A DNA stretch of 64,000 nt. It comes from Hormiphora californensis (lineage: Eukaryota > Ctenophora > Tentaculata > Cydippida > Pleurobrachiidae). The notes beneath the pieces were generated by a model. That model made no database searches. It saw only the letters and a list, made by a program, of their open reading frames with translations, and was not told where the DNA came from. Position numbers and translations under genes: made by a program. Shown in pieces: positions 39,201-50,030 of the stretch (its first letter is position 1; every line of letters begins with the position of its first letter). The DNA is taken from contig CM035350.1 in assembly GCA_020137815.1 (NCBI GenBank), positions 6,645,447-6,709,446 on the forward strand, in the 5' to 3' direction.

Positions 39201-42200
39201 CTGGGCCAAGGTCTCTGCCACTACCTGGGACCGAGATCCAGACTGAGAGAAAGGCCTGGGTTGGGTGCCACATTGAGAGGAAGGCCGAGATGGCTGGGAG
39301 GGTGGTATTGGTTGCGATCCTTCTGAGCTAGGTTTAACTGGTCTGCTAACAACGGATGATTTCATATCCTTGATACTGATACATTCTAGAGAAACATCAC
39401 ACCTGGAGCCCTTCCTCTCATCCTGAGATGACATGGTCACCTGGTGGGGTCCAATCAGCCCCAAAATAGGACCCTTAGGATCGGGGTCGGCTGCCAAAAC
39501 GAAGTGTAGTGATTTGCAGTCGCCCTTTACAGAATCCAGGAGGGCACTAACAGGAACTTTTAGCTGTAATGCCAGATGGAAATGTCCGCTCTGGACTGCG
39601 TGTTCGTGTTTTGTAATATCAACTGGACGAACTTGCAGTGTCTCATATTCCCCCTGAAAGAATAAATTTGAAATTAGGGTAGCTGTAGACCGGGAGAGGG
39701 GTCAGGGGACCTATCATGAAACTTTGTTTATTAGGTGGGTCAAAGTGAGAAAGTGGGTCAAAGTGGGAAAGTTTCTTAGAAATTAGGAGGGTTAAGGTGG
39801 GGAAGTTCTTAGAGATTAGGGGGGGGGGGTTCAAAGTTTCTTAGAAATCAGTTGGGACAGTTTCTTAGAGATCAGGTGGGTCAAAGCGAGAAAGTTGATC
39901 AAAGTGGGAAGGTTTCTTAGAGATTGGAAAAGTTTCTTAGAGATTGGGAAAGTTTCTTTGAGATTAGATAGGTCAAAGTGGGAAAGTTTCTTAGAGATTA
40001 GGGGGTCAAAGTGGAAAAGTTTCTTTGAGATTAGGTGGGTCAAAGTGGGAAAGTTTCTTGGAGATAAGATGAGTCAAAGTGAGAATGTTTCTTAGAGATC
40101 AGATGGGTCAAAGTGGGAAAGTTTCTTAGAGATGAGGATTGAGGTGGGTCAAAGTGGGAAAGTTTCTTGGAGATAAGATGAGTCAAAGTGAGAAAGTTTC
40201 TTAGACATTAGATGGGTCAAAAAGAGAAGGTTTCTTTGAAATAAGGTTTCTTAGAGATAAAGTTTCTTAGAGATAAAGTTTCTTAAAGAAAAAGTTTCTT
40301 AGAGATAAAGTTTCTTAGAGATAAAGTTTCTTAGAGATAAAGTTTCTTAGACATAAAGTTTCTAAGAGATAAGATGGGTCAAAGTGAGAAGGTTTCTTAG
40401 AGATTGGGTTGGTCAAAGTGGGAAAGTTTCTTAGAGATAAGATGGTTCAAAGTGAGAAGGTTTCTTAGAGATGAGGATTGAGATATTATGTACTAAACAG
40501 CTTTTAAATGTTGATAACAAAATAAATAGTTTACCACTCACATCACCCTCCCCAGAGTTGACATAAATTGAAAGGGATTGTGATCCAAAGTTGATGTCCA
40601 GCCATTGCTGGTGTTCTGGAATTTGCAGCTCCCCTTTGGGTGTATAAACTCTCTCACATTTGAATGAGTATACCCTGTGGGGATAACATGGGTTACATTT
40701 TGTGAGAATTGTATGGGGCTACTGGCTACTGGGGATGGGGGGCTACTGGGGATGGGGGGCTACTGGGGATGGGGGGCTGCTAGGGTGGAGGGGGGCTGCT
40801 GGGGTGGAGGAGGCTGCCGGGGTGGAGTGGCGGAGGGGGGCTGCTGCTGGGGTGGAGGGGGGGGGGCTGCTGGGGTGGAGGGGGGCTGCTGGGGTGGAGG
40901 TTGGTTACGAAGTCACCCCTGTTATTAATATTGCATATAATTAGGGCTTTTTACCAAGGGTGGATGGGGCTGCTCGTTAGAACGGAGAGAACGTGGGATT
41001 AATGATTATTGGAGCTGCCTAGCTACTTACATTCTCTTTTCCACAGTAGAATTTAGAACATTCAGGAAGACCCGGCAATCCTTCTCAAACTGAGCATCAG
41101 ATATCTTAGTGAGAAGTTCACTCAGTTCCCGTTTTTTAAACAGTTTGGAGGCATACTTGGCTCGTTTAGCGACCCCAAACATACGGCAGGTCAGCTCCAC
41201 GAGGCTGGTCTGTAGTTCCATGTCACCCGCGGAGAGGACACACTCTCCTAACTGTAGCCACGTTCCCTTTATCTCGCTGTGAGTGGAGAGAAACTTGTGG
41301 AACTCCGCACCTTGGACATCCAATGTTTCATTTAGTAGTCGAGCAGCCTAGGAGGGTGAGTATAATTTGTATTTGAGCAGCATAGGAGGGTAGAAAGATT
41401 TAGTATTCGACCAGCCTAGGAGGGTGAGTGCTGGGCATGGAAGATAGCAATCAAAAGTTCAACAAGAACCAAAATCTAACCGAATTATTTACCTCTAGTC
41501 GGATGTCGTATTCCAGCTTCCCCTCTTGGTCGATTGTCAGTGAGAATAGTAGTGGAGCGAACAGATGCGATACTTTAGGTGTTCTCTTCAGGTGAATAAC
41601 TCCCTGAAAATGTGAATGGAAAAACAATGAAAAACAAAATCAGTCTAGAAGTGCTCTGAAACACAACAGACAACAAAAGTAACTAAGCAAAGGATGAATT
41701 TCCTGTAGCAAATTGAAACATGGAGTGGAAATTACATCTCTCGTTAGGCACATACCAGGATGAGCTCTAGATAGAGATTGTATGCGTGATGTTGGTGTTT
41801 CGCCCCTCTAAGACAGGACAGAGGCACAGCTCTAAAGGCAGATACCACTTGATCGTCAACAGCTTGGTAGTTTTTGTAGGGAAACAGAGAGAGAAGAAGT
41901 GTAAAGAGTTGGCAGACAGCTTCTCCGTCTCGTGATTTACAGGCCTGGATAGAGAATGAGAAAGACGTTTAGTGTTTACACCTATAATACCAACTGCAGT
42001 GGGTTAGATATCACTCAATCACTGTGTTTAATTTTGTAAACAAATTCCAATGGGGTTTTACCAACACAATTACCTCTTGAACAAGGGAGATAGCTTTGAT
42101 AAGGCATCGTGGTGTGGTGAGTGGGACGATTCCTTTACTGGTGGCTCTTAGAAGTGAGGCTTTGTTCTCTTGGAAGTTACATAGTAGATTGTACAACTGT

Positions 42201-42373
42201 AATAGGGCAAATTAGCTACTTTGAAAATGGGTCGGATTGGGGCAGTTGCTTGCCTAGCTAGACTCTGTTTACAAATGTTAAGGAGGGCAGAACATAACAA
42301 GCAGTTGCCAGGATATTTATTAACTCACATGGTCATCATTCATTGTCACGTGATGTTCATTGGTTTTCCTAAG
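33216..42373 (-). CDS. SYCP2: Synaptonemal complex protein 2-like (SYCP2)
   Basis: SYCP2 forms the meiotic chromosome axis with SYCP3. Fifteen exons join in frame on the minus strand: 42329-42373, 42074-42196, 41756-41944, 41493-41603, 41031-41347, 40542-40674, 38049-39653, 37840-37932, 35914-35976, 34232-35798, 34057-34157, 33896-33972, 33726-33806, 33500-33620 and 33216-33383. They give about 1,597 residues, close to human SYCP2; the start exon was not found. The N-terminal armadillo-like domain shows AGDMELQTSLVELTCRMF and FEKDCRVFLNVLNSTVEKRM. The following PH-like domain shows VYSFKCERVYTPKGELQIP and WLDINFGSQSLSIYV, both clearly SYCP2-like. The middle is long, basic/acidic and disordered with Lys-rich patches. 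The last five exons form heptad-rich coiled coil (FQNQRRKQQE, ENTLSRVEDILRSVQR, QNNKNLTNLLGHLK). The final exon's frame is uncertain: a phase-0 join ends at 33216, another frame at 33242. Introns hold repeats and foldback element B. Confidence 0.88.
35976..36190. repeat. Five-copy, 40-bp minisatellite spanning a SYCP2 splice acceptor
   Basis: Units of 40 bp (AAAAAGGGTGGGATGTTGGG...) each carry, on the minus strand, CCTTTTTCAG and the exon start AAAGTTAGATCCCGGTCCCC. The genuine exon begins at 35976 with AAAGTAAGATCC. Upstream copies read KVRSRSPTSHPFSES and then a stop. Confidence 0.9.
36262..37830. mobile_element. Long foldback element B, ~750-bp arms, in a SYCP2 intron
   Basis: Near-perfect inverted arms (about 36262-37020 and 37075-37830) with ends TACAAGGTGGGCCACGG and complement. 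It is homologous along its length to element A (21606-23162). Both carry the same 99-codon frame with about 20 residue differences. The right end lies next to the donor of exon 37840-37932. Possible TA target duplication. Confidence 0.88.
39715..40480. repeat. Long ~28-30-bp minisatellite in a SYCP2 intron
   Basis: Over 20 degenerate units of the form GGGTCAAAGTGGGAAAGTTT-CTTAGAGAT fill most of the intron between exons 40542-40674 and 38049-39653. The unit shortens to AAAGTTTCTTAGAGAT (16-17 bp) near 40240-40370. Confidence 0.9.
40720..40903. repeat. G-rich GGGGCTGCTGGGGTGGAG repeat
   Basis: Units of 17-20 bp (GGGGCTACTGGGGATGG, then GGGGCTGCTGGGGTGGAG) lie in the SYCP2 intron. Several runs of three or more G could form a G-quadruplex. 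Ends beside half of a TTGGTAATG-family MITE (40903-40922). Confidence 0.85.
41330..41426. repeat. Short imperfect repeat covering the acceptor of SYCP2 exon 41031-41347
   Basis: Three copies of a unit with CAGCCTAGGAGGGTGAGT and variants, preceded by TAGTAGTCGAG, TTGAG or TAGTATTCGAC. On the minus strand the first and third contain CACCCTCCTAG and GCTGGTCGA/GCTGCTCGA. So the acceptor and the first exon codons are duplicated; the upstream copy shifts frame into a stop. Confidence 0.7.
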
Positions 42374-43034
42374 CTGTAAAAAGTCAGTTTTCAGTTATCA
42401 GTCAAATACATCACAAGAGGACGACAGGTTGATGATTAAATATTCATGAAGCCCTTGAATTATTACGAATTGAGTTTCTCTCCTAGCATCTAGAATTACA
42501 GTAAGGCAACTTGCAATAATCGAGGATCGATGAATCGCCTCGAACATCGGCTCGCTTACGCTTTCGGCCCGGTGTGAGAAACAACCGGTTACAAATACAA
42601 ATACAAATACAAATATACATTTATTGTCCGCTTTTCATTGTTCATATTTTAAAGAACAACACGAGTTCTGTTAGGTCTTGACTACTTGCATCACTTGGTG
42701 CGGACTTCGTCTCACTAACTCTCGTTTCAAAAGCGGTTAGTTCTATACCAAGGATTTCCAGATGTTATTTCAAGATGATATTTTTTCTGAAGGTAGGTCT
42801 TGTTAGTTAAACGATATTTAAATCGGATGATGAAATATATAATACTGTCTCTGCTTACTGCAGATTGATAAGATATGCTCTTGGATCTAGGGATCCAGAA
42901 ATAAATACTTTAGCACCAGGGCTTTAGCCCTTAAACAATCGATACTGTCTTATACAACCTGGGTGAGGACTGATGATCCGACTACTTCACCTGTAGGAGA
43001 ACCAAGGAGCGGGAGAGAAGTCATACTCGTTGTA

Positions 43035-43375
43035 GCCTGCATCTCACCACACTGGCTGTACTTCTATAAGTAAAGCCCATCACACTCCACTGCACCACAC
43101 CATACCGACTGTACTTCTATAAGTAAAGCCCAACACACTCCACTGCACCACACCATACTGGCTGTACTTCTATAAGTAAAGCCCAACACACTCCACTACA
43201 CTACACCATACTGGCTTCACTTCTTTAAGTAAAGCCCAACACACTCCACTGCACTACACCATACTGGCTGCACTTCTATAAGTAAAGCCCAACACGCTCC
43301 ACTACACTACACCATACTGGCTGCACTTCTATAAGTGAAGCCCAACATGCTCCACTGCGCAACACCTCACTGGAA
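43035..43375. repeat. Six-copy, ~54-bp minisatellite
   Basis: Units such as CTGTACTTCTATAAGTAAAG-CCCAACACACTCCACTGC and ACCATACTGG, with point changes between copies. No frame is conserved across the units. Confidence 0.88.
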
Positions 43376-43734
43376 CCCTTCCACCCCCATACCCCCAATT
43401 TTGGTGTCCATTTATAATTTATATCCCCCTTTTTTCTTTGCCCCTTTTTTGTTGTCTTTTTTCTTCTTTTTTTTTTGGATCTTTTCTGCTTTTTTTTTTT
43501 TTTTTGATTTTTTAACCCAGGCTCTTTTTTTACCGAGTTCTGGAGATCCGTCACATAAAAAGAACAAGTATTAAATATAAATTAGTAAGAAAGACCAGTT
43601 TAGAAAGAGTGAGTGAAAAGAGTACTGGTCGTTCTAACTTCGCGGTATCACACTCTAATTCGGGATCCTCAATTCTCTCTCATCTCTCTACCACAATTCT
43701 CATAGTATAAATTGTCTTCACACATTGTTTTTTT

Positions 43735-46588
43735 TTAGCACTCGTATGCCTTTCGGAAGAAGTGGGTTTTCAGGTTGGATTTGAATGATGTGATGGATGA
43801 GCTTTCCCGAAGAGAAGAAGGTAAGCTATTCCATATTTCCGGAGCAGCGACACTAAACGCACCTTTACTCGAACAATATCTGGCATAGTTCTTGTCAAGT
43901 AAGGTTTTGTCAGCATCCCTTCGTAGACTTTTTAACTTCGGTTGACGGAGTGTTATCATCTTCGATAGGTAAGGTGGGGCTATACCATTCAGTGTTTTGT
44001 ATGTCAGTAGACACAACTTGTACTGCACTCTTTCTCGAACGGGTAGGAAATGAAGCTGTTTGCGAAGGTTTGTGGTGCCTTGGTAGAGGCGTTGTCCAAA
44101 GACGAAACGGGCTGCAGAGTTTTGAATTTTCTGTAATCGACCTATGTCTTTGGCAGAAGAACCAGCAAGGAGGCTGTTACAGTAGTCCAGTCTGCTGTGT
44201 ATTAAACTGTTAACGAGTTTGACTTTCAGATTAACACCCAACATTCTGTGGATTTTCCAAAGATTCATAAGGGCTAGTTGACACGTCCTTACGGTTCTGG
44301 ATACGTGCCCAGATAGGGAGAGCTCTGAGTCCAGAAATACACCAAGGTTCCTTACTAATGTAAGTGGCTTTGTAGATTCATGGTTGCTCATCGTTTGAAG
44401 GCTTTCAGGGTTTTCTGTTTTATCATGTTTGTTGTTTAACACGATTATTTCAGTTTTGCTGGGGTTGAGTCTGAGGAAGTTCTTGGACATCCACGCTTTG
44501 ATGTGGTTTAAGCAACCCTGCAGTTTCGTCTCGAGGTCTAGGAGAGAATCGTTGCTGAAAGAAACATACAACTGAGTATCGTCAGCGTAGAGCTCCACCA
44601 TTAGTCCATAGTGCCTAGCAATACTTTCCAACTCTTTTGTGTACAGAATGAACAACAGTGGTCCAAGTATAGAGCCCTGTGGCACTCCGATGTTGATGGC
44701 TAAGGGCGAGGATGTAGAGGTCTCAATTTCACAGAAGCTTTCCTATCTTTGAGGTAGGAGGCAAACCATTCAAGGGCAGTACCTTCAACGCCATAATTCC
44801 TCCTCAGTTTCCCAAGTAACAATTCATGGTTAATCGTGTCGAAGGCAGCACTGAGGTCTAGCAATACAAGTACCGCCTTCGACTTCGTGTCTGTAATTAG
44901 AAGAAGATCATTCACTACTTTTACCAGTGTGGTCTCGGTGCTATGATGTTTCCGGTACGCCGATTGAACTCCTGGAAACAGTTCGTTCGTCTCAAGGTGC
45001 TCCGTAAGCTGTATAGACGCACATTTTTTCAATTAGCTTGGATATAAAAGCTAAGTTGGATACCGGTCTGTAGTTATTTAGTTCTTCCGGGCTTCCTTTC
45101 TTCTTGAACGAGGGTCGAATCAGTGATTGCTTCAGCTGTTCAGGAACTAAACCTTCTTGTAGGCTTTTGTTGACAATGTCAGAGATAAGAGGAAGTAACT
45201 TCGGGAGAACACCTACGAGTTTGCTGGTAGGGATAGGATCGAGATCACAGTGCTTTTTCTCCATAGATTGAATTATAGCACTGAGTTCCTCTTCAGTTAC
45301 TTTACGGAAGGATGAAAATGTGGCACCAGTGTAGTCAGTTTGTGGTAGTTCTGGCAATGGTTCAGATTGTTCGTTTTCAACTCTGATCGTCTCGTAGATA
45401 TCCTCGATTTTCGATTTGAAGAAAGTGCCAAAGTTTTCTGCTGTTTCACTCGAAGAATTCCCGTTAGGAAGCTCCTGTGGGATCTTGTCTTTTCCCAGTA
45501 GTTTGTTGATTAACCCACTGACAGCAGCTGGATCATCAGCCACGTAGTCAAGCTTTCCACGATAGAAATTTATCCTGGTTTTCATGAGAAATCTGGATGT
45601 TTCTTTCATAGCTTTATTCAGAGCTGTTCTAGCTTCTTGTGTTCTTCTTCTTCGTGGAGTCTTTCAAGGTCGTCTTCAGAGCTCTTTCTCGTGTCCTGCG
45701 GGAGGTTTTAGCTTCCTCACATAGAGTATCATACCAAGGTGGGTGATCCGAGTCTTTAATAACCTTTTCCTGTAGTGGAGCTATCTCATCCCGTATTTAT
45801 CGAAGTGAGACGTTGTACAGGTTGAGACACCCTTCCAGTGTAGAGGGACGTGGGATTGACATCAGCTGTGACTCATCTATTTTCATAGATAGGACCTCAA
45901 CAGTGAGCTTTTTCATGTTTCTGCACAGAACAGCTTTTCTTTCTTGCTGAATTGGTTTTCCGACGTGTAAGTAGAATGTGACAGCATAATGGTCTGAAAC
46001 GGAGGATTTTGCAACCTCGACTGCACTAATCCTAGGTGAAGCTTCATCATCTCTGCTTATCACTAAGTCCAATGTACCGCCACTTTCGTGGGTTGGATCC
46101 TCGACATGCTGTGTCCATCTCTCATCTACAAGCAAATCACGGAAGGAGTTTGAAGTATGATCATCGTCATCCTCAGTATGGATATTGAAATCGCCCAAGA
46201 TAACAGGGTGTCCACTGAGGCCGTTTAGTGACGATATGTACTCTTCGAATTCTACCAAGAAATCCTTTTTGGAAGAGGAAGGAGGTCTGTATACCACCAC
46301 CAATCTAGTTTTCTGAAGATACCCGCCTTCGATCGTAGCTTCGATACATTCAAAAGTTGTTGGTTTGTTCTTAGTCTTGATAGGTATTACACGTAATGCT
46401 TTCCTCGCTAAGATAGCGACGCCGCCTCCTCTTGCCCCTCTTGCCGAACTATAGAGATTGTATCCTAATTCTTTCATCAGTGCAGGGGTGACTACGTCAC
46501 CGTCTTCTAGCCAGGTTTCTGTCAAACCGAGTACGTCAAGGTCAAGATCGCAGCACGCCCCGTAGATTTCACCAAGTTTGTTGTTCAT
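43735..46588 (-). pseudogene. LINE ORF2: endonuclease plus reverse transcriptase, frameshifted
   Basis: The apurinic-like endonuclease region (45797-46588) shows LGLTETWLEDGD, RGGGVAILARKA, VVYRPPSSSKKDFLVEFEEY, VILGDFNIHTEDDDD and SDHYAVTF. The thumb/linker region is in another frame (44992-45609), the start of the reverse transcriptase in a third (44700-45032; VLLDLSAAFDTINHELLLGKL), and its core in a fourth (43735-44685; GSILGPLLFILYTKELESIA, ELYADDTQLYVSF). Three or more frameshifts and a stop mean the element is dead. Similar in layout to CR1/L2 elements. Confidence 0.88.
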
Positions 46589-46599
46589 CGATCTGCAGT

Positions 46600-48147
46600 T
46601 TAGATTGCCGTATTTGAGAGCAAGGTGCTGCGTTGACGGTAGTTTTTTGAAATACGATCATAGTGCTCTTTGTACGTTGGGCATTTAGGTGAGCCAGCAT
46701 GGTGAGGTTGAACATCTGAGGAGAGTCCTGAATTGTTGATACAGTTTTTACAGCGGTGTTTCTCAGTGTCCTCTTTCAGTGAACAGCTTTCAGTAGAATG
46801 CTCTTCTGCACAATACATACATGTCGCTGGATGGGATTTCTTCGGGCATTTATCAGGGTAGTGGCCAAGGGCTTGGCAGTGAGGACATCTCTTGATGTGT
46901 ACACGATGAGACACTCTGACGGAAGACATTTGGAAGAAGACCCTACCGTCAGACATAAGCTTGTCCTTCAGCTGCACTGGTAGTTTCAGGACAACTGTGG
47001 CTAGGTCCGGGTCTGTATGCATGCGTTTGAAATAGACAACGGAAAGGTCTTTGCAGGTTCTCAGAACTTCATTCTTCGCTGTTAGCTTTTCGAGACAGAA
47101 TTTTCTACATTCCTCCGTTGTGGCATCTCTTGGGAGTGACTCAACAGGGACAAACCTGAGTTCTACTTTTGACATTACCTCAGCGGACACTCTGGCAGTT
47201 TGCTCTAGCACTCCTGCAGTCTTCAAACATTCTGTGGCCAATTGTTGACATTCCTCATTGGGAAACCACACTCTTACCGAGGAAGAAAAGTTCCTTGCTT
47301 GAGAGATAGGTATATTTTCCAAGGCTTTGTCGATAGCATTCCTCGTCTCCTTCACATCATCACAGTGGATCGTCAATCGAGGCTGGGGTGGAAGTACTTT
47401 TCTCGGTGTAACCTTAGGAGGGGTTTGGTTTTGGACACCTGAACGAGTTGTATCATTGTTAGTTCTGTCGGTGGATGTTGTGCCGGTGCGTTGAAGTGAG
47501 GAGCTACTGTTGGATGAGGGTAGCGGTGGAAAATGTTCATTGTTCAAGATGCCCATAGTGGTTTCAGATTGAACGGGAGTGGTTGTTGGTTGCCATGCGT
47601 TAACAGTTGAATCAAGGTGAGAGTTGTTATGGATGTTTGATTGGTCAGCCATCAGTTTAGCTGCTTTAGTCGCAATAGCGTCAAACAAGGGACTACCGGC
47701 TCGAAGAAGCTGGGCAGTAACGATACACTCCGGGCAAACCCAGTCATCAACGCATAAAAGGCCCTCTTCAGAGATTTCAAGGAATTTGCTCAGGGATTTC
47801 AAGCTAACGCACTCGTCATGGTAGCAGCATTTGCACGTGATACACTTGATCATACGCCCACTTGATTTGGTCCCATTGCATAGACATTGTTGAGCGGATG
47901 TGAAATGGCGTGGAGTTTGAATTGGCATTGAAAAGTTATTGGTTCGTGGAGGCGTTGATAGATGATTTGCAGGGTTGGGATGGGCAAGGGTTTGGACAGT
48001 GATTGCCTTAGGGGTGGTGGTTGGATCATCGAACGGTGAAAATTCCGTCCCACTTCTTGTCGTGGACATGATGGATATGCAGGATTCACTAGTGGAGTGG
48101 GGATCGAGGGGATTGTGTGTACTCACAGTTGTCGTTGTTGGCTGCAA
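46600..48147 (-). CDS. LINE ORF1: PHD finger and zinc-knuckle protein
   Basis: The 515-residue frame is intact. Residues ~88-142 form a PHD-type C4HC3 pattern (CLCNGTKSSGRMIKCITC, CYHDEC and DDWVCPEC). Near residues 435-485 lie zinc knuckles (CPHCQALGHYPDKCPKK, CMYCAEEHSTESC). The middle region (DDVKETRNAIDKALENIPIS...) resembles the esterase/RRM-like spacer of CR1 ORF1 proteins only loosely. It would bind element RNA and nucleic acid. It is followed, after about 11 bp, by ORF2 on the same strand. Confidence 0.82.
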   Translation of the reverse strand: MQPTTTTVSTHNPLDPHSTSESCISIMSTTRSGTEFSPFDDPTTTPKAITVQTLAHPNPANHLSTPPRTNNFSMPIQTPRHFTSAQQCLCNGTKSSGRMIKCITCKCCYHDECVSLKSLSKFLEISEEGLLCVDDWVCPECIVTAQLLRAGSPLFDAIATKAAKLMADQSNIHNNSHLDSTVNAWQPTTTPVQSETTMGILNNEHFPPLPSSNSSSSLQRTGTTSTDRTNNDTTRSGVQNQTPPKVTPRKVLPPQPRLTIHCDDVKETRNAIDKALENIPISQARNFSSSVRVWFPNEECQQLATECLKTAGVLEQTARVSAEVMSKVELRFVPVESLPRDATTEECRKFCLEKLTAKNEVLRTCKDLSVVYFKRMHTDPDLATVVLKLPVQLKDKLMSDGRVFFQMSSVRVSHRVHIKRCPHCQALGHYPDKCPKKSHPATCMYCAEEHSTESCSLKEDTEKHRCKNCINNSGLSSDVQPHHAGSPKCPTYKEHYDRISKNYRQRSTLLSNTAI

Positions 48148-48703
48148 AAGGAGTAGATACCAGTGACTTGATCGTAATTATCACAGGATATCTCAGGTTA
48201 TCTCAGGTTATCGACGTATCACATATCTATGGCTTTCGCCTCAATAAATAGTTTTACGTTGTAGTTGATGAAAGTTTGAAACCGGGCCCACTGCGTGCGT
48301 GCTAAAAACATCATCCCGGGTGATTGCCTTCGGCAATCACCCAGACAGGGAAAAAAATGCCAGTTATCAATACAAATCAGCATTATATTAGCAACCGTGA
48401 ACCCATAGTCCCAAGGTCGGTGAGCGAAGTTGCCAGCGGAAGCCTTATCGAAAATATGATTGCTTGCGGAGGCCTGTGAAACTTTCTTTTTTATCAAACT
48501 GGTTTTCCGCATTGCATTCGCGCGCTACGTTTAAAATGATAAAATGCGTCGCAGTTTGTCAGGCCAAGACGCCAACGCGCCGCGCGGCCCAGCTCAGCGC
48601 GCGGCCGGGGACATTTGGGCGCGATTATAATCTGGGTGCCTTGCAGCCTGTTTACAGGTGCGCGCTGCCAAAAGAGTATACTTAGACCGACTTTTTTCAA
48701 ACG

Positions 48704-49230
48704 GCTATAGGGATCCCTAAAAAAGTTCAGTAAAGTCGGATTTTTTGAAACTGTCACCCCCCTGGGTATTTTCAAATTTCGTAAATGACCATAAATCCGG
48801 TTCCTGACGAGATAGAGACTTGAAATTTGGAGGTTACGAAGATCTTGCTAAGTTCTTCCGAACCTCCAAATTTCAAGTCTCTATCTCATCAGGAACCGGA
48901 GATATGGCAAATTTTGTTATTTCAGGGGGTGACAGTTTCAAAAAATCCGACTTTATTTACACAGAGTTTACACAGTCTTTACTCAGTCGTTACACCCAGA
49001 GCGGCGCGTGCTGCGCACAGTGGCTTTTTCCAAGAAAATATTGGATAGTGTGCTGCACAATTGACAAAATTGAGCGCCGCGGCGAAAAAAGTTTCCGAAA
49101 ACGCTGCAAATCGAGTGCGAAAGACGCAGTCGTTACACCCAGAGCGGCGCGGGCGCTCTGGGTGTAACGACTGAGTAAAGACTGTGTAAACTCTGTGTAA
49201 ATACTGAACTTTTTTAGGGATCCCTATAGC
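48704..49230. mobile_element. MITE, TAGGGATCCCTA family, interrupted by a nested element
   Basis: Homologous to 27224-27525 (same CCCAGAGCGGCGCG, AATTGAGCGC and TTTCCGAAAACGCTGCAAAT landmarks) with TAGGGATCCCTA ends. A 221-bp element is inserted at a TA near its left end. Confidence 0.85.
48733..48953. mobile_element. 221-bp nested palindromic MITE with TA target duplication
   Basis: Ends AAGTCGGATTTTTTGAAACT and ...GTTTCAAAAAATCCGACTT, flanked by TA at 48731-48732 and 48954-48955. The uninterrupted sequence TTCAGTATTTACACAG in the copy at 27224-27525 is the empty site. The centre is palindromic around CTTGCTAAGTTCTTC. No coding capacity. Confidence 0.88.
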
Positions 49231-49278
49231 CATGGAACCACATGGCCGATTTGTGTAAACTAAACGGTATCAGTTAGA

Positions 49279-50030
49279 GAATCGATAGCCCTAACCGGTA
49301 ACCCCAAACCAAACCCTAACCAGACCCTAACGGATAGCCCTAACCCGTCGCGCGCGCCAAAACTACGAATTGTTAGCAATGAAAGGCACCCAGATTTTAA
49401 CGTTTTCCGGGACATTTTGGGTGTTCCGCGAGTGCTGACAAACGGTTTTTTAGGGTTTTTTCCCTTTTTTTTAGGGTTTTTTTTCTGTTTTTTAGGGTTA
49501 GGGCTAAAGTAGGGTTAGGGTTAGTTTTGGGGTTTGGGTGGGGTTAGGCCTTGACATTTCCTACCAGATAAACTTTGAATTAGCCAAAACGGTTGAGTGG
49601 TTTGGCGGTTTGGGGTGGGGTTAGGCTTTGACATTTCCTACCATATAAACTTTGAATTAGCCAAAACGGTTGAGTGGTTTGGAGGTTAGAGCCATTTTAG
49701 TGAATCAACTTTTTTGGAAGCGCGCACCTGTAAACAGGCCACCAAACACCCAGATAATCTGGGTCAGATCGTAACGGCGCCCGTTCCGTGAGTGCTGACG
49801 ATTTTTAGGGTTAGGGCTAAAGTAGGGCTAGGATTAGAGCTGTGGTTTGAGTTGGAGTTAGGGCTTGTAAACACCCAGATCTTACTGCCGTCGTATGGGG
49901 CCGGGTGAACTGTGAACATGGCAAACGTTAAAATCTGGGTGTTTTGAGTGTCAGCATCGCACTCACGGTTTTCACTGTGTTATGACTAAAGTAGGATTAG
50001 GATAACCGGTTAGGCCTTAGGGTTTTAACC
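49279..50030. repeat. Degenerate telomere-like TTAGGG-type repeats
   Basis: GGGTTAGGGTTAG and CCCTAACC phrases with GGCTAAAGTAGG are interspersed with about three repeats of AACGTTT...CTGGGTGTT...GAGTGCTGAC...ACGGTTTT. A similar block is at 25515-25556 beside the LINE fragment. Not a true telomere; interstitial. Confidence 0.65.

Larger units (their letters stand above)
42590..48200 (-). mobile_element. Non-LTR retrotransposon (CR1/L2-like) with PHD-type ORF1, decayed
   Basis: ORF1 (46600-48147) and a broken ORF2 (43735-46588) lie in the usual order. Downstream on the minus strand the sequence ends near AAAGCGGACAATAAATG and a short (TTTGTA)n run at 42590-42625, which is likely the 3' tail. 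Between ORF2 and tail, at 42.7-43.7 kb, lies a ~54-bp minisatellite and a T-rich run, so the 3' region may be rearranged. The 5' end is not defined. Upstream of the SYCP2 start region. Confidence 0.8.
48617..49790. mobile_element. Outer inverted repeat enclosing two nested MITEs
   Basis: AATCTGGGTG...TTTACAGGTGCGCGCT on the left (about 48628-48667) has an inverted counterpart near 49718-49770 (AGCGCGCACCTGTAAACAGG...CACCCAGATAATCTGGGT). It surrounds the MITE at 48704-49230. Boundaries are approximate. Confidence 0.5.
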
